Shown: one piece after another, positions 6,805 to 10,621 of the stretch
Numbering within the stretch: position 1 is the stretch's first letter
How the letters are laid out: each line of letters opens with the position of its first letter
Assembly: GCA_009783135.1 (NCBI GenBank)
Contig: WRHS01000042.1
Coordinates: 1-10,621 of the forward strand
Length of the DNA: 10,621 nt
Reading direction: 5' to 3'
Source: Dehalococcoidia bacterium
Lineage (GTDB): Bacteria; Chloroflexota; Dehalococcoidia; Dehalococcoidales; UBA1222
Made by a program: the position numbers and the translations under genes
Notes under the pieces: model-generated
Seen by the model: only the letters and a program-made list of their open reading frames with translations
Databases searched by the model: none
Told to the model about the DNA's origin: nothing

Positions 6805-6886
6805 ACTTGTTCCTAGATCCTTTTATCGTCGTTAGGTGCACTGCAAGCGGAAAAATTGAATTCCTTGTTAAAGATTCAACGAACCA

Positions 6887-7357
6887 TTAACTGAAGTTTG
6901 CTTTGGTATACTCTCTAATAAATTTAGCGTACATAGCACCCCACAGTGGTGTTTTCTCATAATAATACAGGCTATTTTTTGCGAGGTCATATATAATGGG
7001 CATTTCAAAAGCGGCCCAGTGTTTTGGGGGTCTTGCCTTCGCATAAGCGATGGCTTCAGCATCAATATTCTCAGAAGCCAACACACCAAAACTTCCCACT
7101 CCGCTTTGAAGACCTCGCGGTATACCCTTATATACGGTAAGCGCTCTTGAAAGACACTCTTTTGAGAATTCTACTATGTCAGGCTTGGTTATTTGGGGTA
7201 AATATGAGAGGAAAGAATACATCTTAAGCTTTGAGGCTAGCCACTTGATCTCAAATTTTTCCTCATAAAATTGCGTAGCCGTAAAGCGACCTAGCGTTAT
7301 TTCATTCCTGTGTGCAAAATGGTCCGCAACCTTTGATAAATAATCTTTAAACTCCAT
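6887..7357 (-). CDS. unrecognised 156-residue protein inserted between phoP and phoR
   Basis: I do not recognise this family. The product is predicted soluble: no signal peptide, no membrane helix, no cysteine cluster or nucleotide-binding motif. It contains two cysteines at most and is rich in Tyr, Phe, Lys and Ala. Notable blocks are ITLGRFTATQFYEEKFEIKW near residues 20-39, YKGIPRGLQSG near 96-106, AKARPPKHWAAFEMPIIYDL near 126-145 and a Tyr-rich tail with YYYEKTPLWGAMYAKF. The mix of charged and aromatic residues reads like a real folded domain, not a chance frame. The ATG at 7357 has AAGGTG about five bases upstream. It follows phoP by 34 bases and precedes phoR by 82, all on the same strand, so it is probably co-transcribed with the pair. 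The DNA looks more AT-rich than phoP and phoR, which may point to later insertion. A link to phosphate sensing is conjecture. Confidence 0.8.
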   Translation of the reverse strand: MEFKDYLSKVADHFAHRNEITLGRFTATQFYEEKFEIKWLASKLKMYSFLSYLPQITKPDIVEFSKECLSRALTVYKGIPRGLQSGVGSFGVLASENIDAEAIAYAKARPPKHWAAFEMPIIYDLAKNSLYYYEKTPLWGAMYAKFIREYTKANFS

Positions 7358-7391
7358 ATTATCACCTTATTATGCGCAATAATACACCGAA

Positions 7392-8105
7392 TTATTCAAA
7401 CTTATATCCCACACCCCTAAGTGTTATCAGGCGGTGCGGATGTTGCGGGTCAGCTTCAATTTTCTGGCGCAACCAGCTGATATGCACGTCAACTGTGCGC
7501 GTATCACCAGCATAGTCATAACCCCATACTCTATCAAGCAACTGCTCGCGTTTGAAAACACGTCCGCTATTGCGGATTAAAAATGCAAGTAATTCAAATT
7601 CTTTCGGCGTCAATTCCAGCGGACGACTTTCCAGCGTGGATGCGTGGCGTGCAAGATCCATCTCTATGCTGCCAGAGCGCAGTACCGAGGGTTGCTCTTC
7701 GGTAATTGACGCATCCAGTTTCATCTGACAGCGCCTGAGCATTGCCTTAACACGCGCCATCAACTCACGAACACCGAAAGGCTTGGATATGTAGTCGTCG
7801 GCTCCGAGTTCCAACCCTACCACACGATCCACCTCTTCGCTTTTAGCTGTAAGCATAAGGATAGGAACATTGCTCTCTTTACGCAGTATGCGGCAGACGT
7901 CCAAACCATCCAGTTTGGGCAACATCAGGTCCAGCAAAATGATATCGGGGTTTTCCTCACGCGCAACCTCAAGTGCTTTTGCGCCATCGGCTGCACTAAG
8001 TACGGTATAACCCTCTTTGGAAAGATTGTATTTCAGCACACCGGAAAGCGTTTGGTCATCCTCAACAACCAGCACCCGGGCAGTATTAGCGGACATTTCA
8101 GACAT
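7392..8105 (-). CDS. phoP: OmpR/PhoB-family response regulator of the phosphate system
   Basis: This is a DNA-binding response regulator, 237 residues, presumably activated by the phoR-type kinase and binding the TTAACA repeats before pstS. The receiver domain (residues about 11-125) has the acidic pair E15-D16, phospho-acceptor D59 in LLDLMLP, T86 and K108 in SKPFG. The winged-helix effector domain (about 140-236) shows the OmpR-class pattern ELTPKEFELLAFL, then WGYDYAGDTRTVDVHISWLRQK, then the wing ending RGVGYKFE. An in-frame GTG at 8114 would add three residues but lies almost on top of its ribosome site; the ATG at 8105 has GGAAGGTG with six bases of spacing, so I chose it. A sigma-70-type promoter lies just upstream. 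In Gram-positive naming this is phoP; the Gram-negative equivalent is phoB. Its identity as the phosphate regulator rests on context. Confidence 0.93.
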   Translation of the reverse strand: MSEMSANTARVLVVEDDQTLSGVLKYNLSKEGYTVLSAADGAKALEVAREENPDIILLDLMLPKLDGLDVCRILRKESNVPILMLTAKSEEVDRVVGLELGADDYISKPFGVRELMARVKAMLRRCQMKLDASITEEQPSVLRSGSIEMDLARHASTLESRPLELTPKEFELLAFLIRNSGRVFKREQLLDRVWGYDYAGDTRTVDVHISWLRQKIEADPQHPHRLITLRGVGYKFE

Positions 8106-8133
8106 CAATCGCACCTTCCAGAAGAATTACTTC

Positions 8134-8169
8134 CTCGCACATTATAAAAGCGCACCGGCACATATGCAA
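8134..8169 (-). promoter_or_regulatory. promoter of the phoP operon
   Basis: On the minus strand a perfect -10 TATAAT (8141-8146) is preceded, after a 17-base spacer, by TTGCAT (8164-8169) at the -35 position. Transcription would start near 8134, about 29 bases before the phoP ATG. No TTAACA repeats are evident here, so basal expression looks constitutive and independent of PhoP. Confidence 0.65.
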
Positions 8170-8214
8170 CACTTGTACCCATGTCCATCCGCCTCATTTT
8201 GTGAAAAAACTCTT

Positions 8215-9948
8215 CTATTTCTGTGTTTCTATCCAAGCAGACGCGTTTTTCAGCAACTCAGATGCACCCATATGTGCCGAACTGCCAGCCTCAACTCCGC
8301 CAAGCATAGCTGCCAGTTCATCTATGCGGGCACTGGCATCCAATACATCAATAGAACTAGTGGTGCGCTGGTGCGACTCAGCTTTACTCACACTGAAATG
8401 AGATGCGGCATAGACTGCAATCTGAGGCAGGTGTGTTATACAAACAACCTGATGATGCCGTGCCAGCTGCCATAGCTTTTTGCCAATGACATCGCCGGAG
8501 CGTCCGCCTACGCCGATATCTATTTCGTCAAAGACAAGCACGGGAGTAGCATCAGCCTGTGCCAATGCCACCTTGAGTGCAAGAGTAAAGCGCGACACCT
8601 CGCCGGTGGAGGCAATATCAGCCAATGGTTTGAGCGGCTCTCCCGGGTTTGTTGATGCCATAAACTGCACCTCATCGGCGCCATCTTTGGCGAAAGCCAC
8701 CATCTTATCACCATACGGAATACCACCGGCAATTTCTTTTTGTGTTATTTGCACCCTGAAACGCACGTGTTGCATGCCCAAATCAGATAGTTCTTTCTCT
8801 ACCGCTTTCTCAAAGCAGTCAGCGGCCTGCAGGCGTTTCTGCGACAACATCTGTGCTTGTTGCCCCATCTCAGTCTTTGTTTTTGTTATGTCGTTTTCCA
8901 AAAGTATCGTCTCTTCGCCTGCGGAATCAAGCGTGGCTAACTCCTCTTCAATTTCTCGCTGCTTTTGCAGAATGTGAGCAACTGATGCGCCGTATTTTTT
9001 TTTCAGTGTGTGTATCAGTTCAAGTCTGCTTTCAATTTCCTCAAGCTGAGCCGGGTCGTACTCAAGCCTCTCCTCATATGAGCGTATCTCCCGGGATACT
9101 TCTTCCATGCAGGTTGCTGCGGTCATTAGCGCATCAGCATGCGGCTTAAGCGATGGGTCCAATGCCACCAAGCCATTCATTGCACGCATGGCTTCATTGA
9201 TGCGTGAAAGGGCAACCGATTCGTCCTCGCCGTTAAGTGCCTGATATGCATCATATGCCAAAGCCTTTAGCTTTTCACATGACGCCATCACGCGACGCTG
9301 CTGCTCCAGAACCTCTTCTTCGCCGTCTTTTAGTTTGGCACGGCAAATTTCATCATGCTGATAGCGTAATATCTCCTGACGATGCACACTTTCAGTCTCA
9401 GCGCGGCGAAGTTTTAACAACTCATCCTGTAAGAGGTATAGACGCGTTGCATTCTCAGCAAAAATGCCACGTTGGGCCGCCACATCGGCATAAGCATCCA
9501 AGAAGCTTAAGTGCTGCCTCTTATCAAACAATGAAAGGTGCTGGCTCTGCGCATGCACGTCGAGCAGCAACGCGCTTATTTCGCGCAGGAGCGCACGGGT
9601 AACTGCGCTACCATTTATGCGCATTACAGTCCGGCCCTGCCGCCGAAACTCGCAACTCATCAGCAAAACATCGTCATCAGACGCCACTCCATTTTGCTCA
9701 AGCAAAACATGCAGGTGCGGCAGTAGCGAATTATCAGGCAGTGAAAAGACAGCCTCTACACGGGATGAATCATCTCCAAAGCGGATGTTTTCATCATCAA
9801 GCTTGCCGGATAGCAGTGCCTCCACGGCATCAATTACCAGCGACTTGCCGGCGCCGGTTTCTCCGGTGATAACATTGAAGCCCTCACACGGCTGCCATGC
9901 GAGTTCGTCAATGATACCAAACGACTTTATTTTAAGCGCAACAAGCAA
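8215..9948 (-). CDS. recN: DNA repair protein RecN
   Basis: RecN is an SMC-like ATPase that binds DNA ends and supports recombinational repair of double-strand breaks in the cytoplasm. The 577-residue length is normal. Walker A GETGAGKS lies at residues 29-36 and the family motif DVHAQSQHLSLFD at 130-142. A long coiled-coil middle (about 155-400) is rich in Glu, Lys, Leu and Gln. The ABC signature region is IASTGEVSR (445-453), followed by Walker B LVFDEID (471-477) and THLPQIA (505-511). Most RecN proteins have SGGELSR at the signature; STGE is a variant I associate with Chloroflexota. Start is TTG 9948, with AAGGGG and six bases of spacing, giving the usual MLxxLxIKxFxII beginning. It precedes phoP by about 109 bases with its own stop, so linkage to the Pho operon may be only positional. 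Confidence 0.95.
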   Translation of the reverse strand: MLVALKIKSFGIIDELAWQPCEGFNVITGETGAGKSLVIDAVEALLSGKLDDENIRFGDDSSRVEAVFSLPDNSLLPHLHVLLEQNGVASDDDVLLMSCEFRRQGRTVMRINGSAVTRALLREISALLLDVHAQSQHLSLFDKRQHLSFLDAYADVAAQRGIFAENATRLYLLQDELLKLRRAETESVHRQEILRYQHDEICRAKLKDGEEEVLEQQRRVMASCEKLKALAYDAYQALNGEDESVALSRINEAMRAMNGLVALDPSLKPHADALMTAATCMEEVSREIRSYEERLEYDPAQLEEIESRLELIHTLKKKYGASVAHILQKQREIEEELATLDSAGEETILLENDITKTKTEMGQQAQMLSQKRLQAADCFEKAVEKELSDLGMQHVRFRVQITQKEIAGGIPYGDKMVAFAKDGADEVQFMASTNPGEPLKPLADIASTGEVSRFTLALKVALAQADATPVLVFDEIDIGVGGRSGDVIGKKLWQLARHHQVVCITHLPQIAVYAASHFSVSKAESHQRTTSSIDVLDASARIDELAAMLGGVEAGSSAHMGASELLKNASAWIETQK

Positions 9949-10003
9949 GCTTTTCCCCTTAAGCGAGCGCGATATTGTGTATCTTCACCTTCAGAGAGTG
10001 GCG

Positions 10004-10032
10004 TTGATTTACACTTTCAATATCGGTTATAT
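10004..10032 (+). promoter_or_regulatory. candidate promoter of the small cysteine-rich protein gene
   Basis: TTGATT (10004-10009) and TTATAT (10027-10032) are separated by 17 bases on the plus strand; TATATT one base further is an alternative -10. Transcription would begin near 10039, some 78 bases before the start codon. It faces the candidate recN promoter and would start at almost the same base. Confidence 0.35.
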
Positions 10033-10045
10033 TAAAGATGTGCAC

Positions 10046-10054
10046 AGTATAACA
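10046..10054 (-). promoter_or_regulatory. candidate extended -10 promoter of recN
   Basis: On the minus strand TGTTATACT matches the extended -10 pattern TGnTATAAT with one mismatch. The -35 region is poor (AATCAT at 17 bases), as is common with extended -10 promoters. Transcription would start near 10039, about 90 bases before the recN start. I saw no clear LexA-type operator (neither CTGT-N8-ACAG nor GAAC-N4-GTTC) in this gap. Confidence 0.35.
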
Positions 10055-10116
10055 TGTAGCGAATTGTCATGATTAGTGTATTGAGTAAATCCGCATAATG
10101 TGTTGAGGAGGGCGCC

Positions 10117-10332
10117 ATGGGAGCATGTGAACGTTCAAAAAACTTGGGCAATGAAAACCTTTGCAAATGTTCTTCAAAGGACTGCGACAAATGGGGCAAA
10201 TGTTGCTCGTGTGTAATATATCACCGTACAAAAGGCGGCATTCCCGCCTGTTTTTTCCCTGAGGAGGCTGAAAAGACTGGCAAACGCAGCCTTGAGTTTT
10301 TCATTCAATCCGTAAGCGACGCAGCAAAATAA
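10117..10332 (+). CDS. small cysteine-rich protein, resembling the DUF6485 family
   Basis: This 71-residue soluble protein has eight cysteines: C4, C16, C18, C23, C29, C30, C32 and C45. The arrangement CxC-x4-C-x5-CCxC, followed by YHR and PACFFPEEAEKTG and then a helix SLEFFIQ, resembles small proteins I recall under the name DUF6485; that name is from memory. Clustered cysteines suggest binding of zinc or an iron-sulfur cluster, but no activity is known to me. The ATG at 10117 has GAGGAGG with about five bases of spacing, one of the strongest ribosome sites in the window, which supports real translation. It is divergent from recN. Whether it has any tie to DNA repair or phosphate stress cannot be said from sequence. 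Confidence 0.82.
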   Translation: MGACERSKNLGNENLCKCSSKDCDKWGKCCSCVIYHRTKGGIPACFFPEEAEKTGKRSLEFFIQSVSDAAK

Positions 10333-10337
10333 GCACT

Positions 10338-10360
10338 GCCGTGGGGTCGGCGTAATTTTT
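10338..10360 (+). terminator. weak candidate terminator after the cysteine-rich gene
   Basis: A short GC stem (GCCG 10338-10341 with CGGC 10348-10351, loop TGGGGT) is followed four bases later by five T. It begins five bases after the stop codon. The stem has only four pairs, so efficiency would be low. Confidence 0.25.
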
Positions 10361-10464
10361 AGTCGTAATGCCCTTTGCATGACAGAATTTCGAGTGTATC
10401 GCTTTTTATTCAGTAAACAAAGCGGTTAGCATCATCAATGCGTCGGCTCCGAAATCCGTTGAGT

Positions 10465-10608
10465 TCACCTTTCATAGGAAATATCAATCAAACGTGTTGC
10501 AGAGTTTTCGTCATCAGGAGTTAAGTAACCGCAGATTAAAGCAGTCAAAAGCCACACCGCAGTTGCTGAGTTATCCAAAAACTCATTCCAACCACATTTG
10601 AGAGCCAT
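10465..10608 (-). CDS. short minus-strand frame at the window edge, partial or broken gene
   Basis: From an ATG at 10608 the frame encodes 47 residues beginning MALKCGWNEFLDNSATAV and ending RLIDISYER before TGA. It stays open to the window end, so it may be the 3' end of a longer gene instead of starting at this ATG. The composition looks protein-like, with a hydrophobic stretch AVWLLTALICGYL. A second minus-strand frame, shifted, continues below it with DFGADALMMLTALFTE and stops at 10406-10408, which could be the original C-terminus after a frameshift. I recognise no family. Chance occurrence is possible given its length. Confidence 0.3.
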   Translation of the reverse strand: MALKCGWNEFLDNSATAVWLLTALICGYLTPDDENSATRLIDISYER

Positions 10609-10621
10609 TATACCCCGGAAT

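Noticed and set aside
6857..6879. Inverted repeat TTGAAT/ATTCAA between the unknown gene and phoR
   Set aside because: Only six AT-rich pairs around a 12-base loop and no T run, so it is too weak to call a terminator or operator.
6862..6882. Possible PhoP box (TTAACA followed by TTCAAT) ahead of phoR
   Set aside because: Only one hexamer fits the consensus and no 11-bp series continues, unlike the boxes before pstS.
9949..10116. LexA/SOS operator expected upstream of recN
   Set aside because: Neither the CTGT-N8-ACAG nor the GAAC-N4-GTTC pattern was found. The TGTGCACA palindrome does not match either.

Overview
The window is a bacterial chromosomal segment built around a phosphate-starvation (Pho) regulon. 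One long run of minus-strand genes reads, in transcription order, recN - phoP-type response regulator - small unknown gene - phoR-type kinase - pstS - pstC - pstA - pstB - phoU. It is flanked by plus-strand genes: the 3' part of htpX on the left, converging on phoU, and a small cysteine-rich protein gene on the right, divergent from recN. The far right edge carries a short minus-strand reading frame that is incomplete or broken. I see no rRNA, tRNA, CRISPR array, transposase or insertion sequence.

Organism. Base composition is moderately AT-rich by eye, with several GTG/TTG starts supported by good Shine-Dalgarno sites. The pstS promoter uses Bacillus-like PhoP boxes (TTAACA repeats every 11 bp). 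RecN carries an ASTGEVSR signature and a KLWQLAR...THLPQ block that resemble, from memory, RecN of Chloroflexota (Dehalococcoidia). I favour a Chloroflexota/Dehalococcoidia-like or clostridial bacterium, without certainty.

How the genes work together. PstS binds phosphate outside the membrane, PstC/PstA form the channel and PstB powers it. PhoU reports transporter state to PhoR, which phosphorylates PhoP, and PhoP binds boxes in front of pstS. The 432-base gap between phoR and pstS holds two separate PhoP-box promoters with the same geometry: four 11-bp repeats, 9 bases, then a -10. A 14-bp stem-loop separates pstS from pstCAB-phoU and probably sets pstS expression above the rest. The pstC/pstA and pstA/pstB genes overlap, and phoU follows pstB by 11 bases.

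Most unusual points. (1) PstS appears circularly permuted: the half normally at the C-terminus (R-x-DGSGT phosphate loop, SRP motif, EGFV end) comes directly after the lipoprotein signal, and the half normally at the N-terminus (GGSTS, GGGSGTG, DGIAVIVN, WDVL) follows it. (2) The PhoR kinase has HAMP-like, PAS, HisKA and HATPase regions but no transmembrane segment or extracytoplasmic sensor. (3) An unrecognised 156-residue gene sits between phoP and phoR. (4) There is a second, distal PhoP-box promoter in front of pstS.
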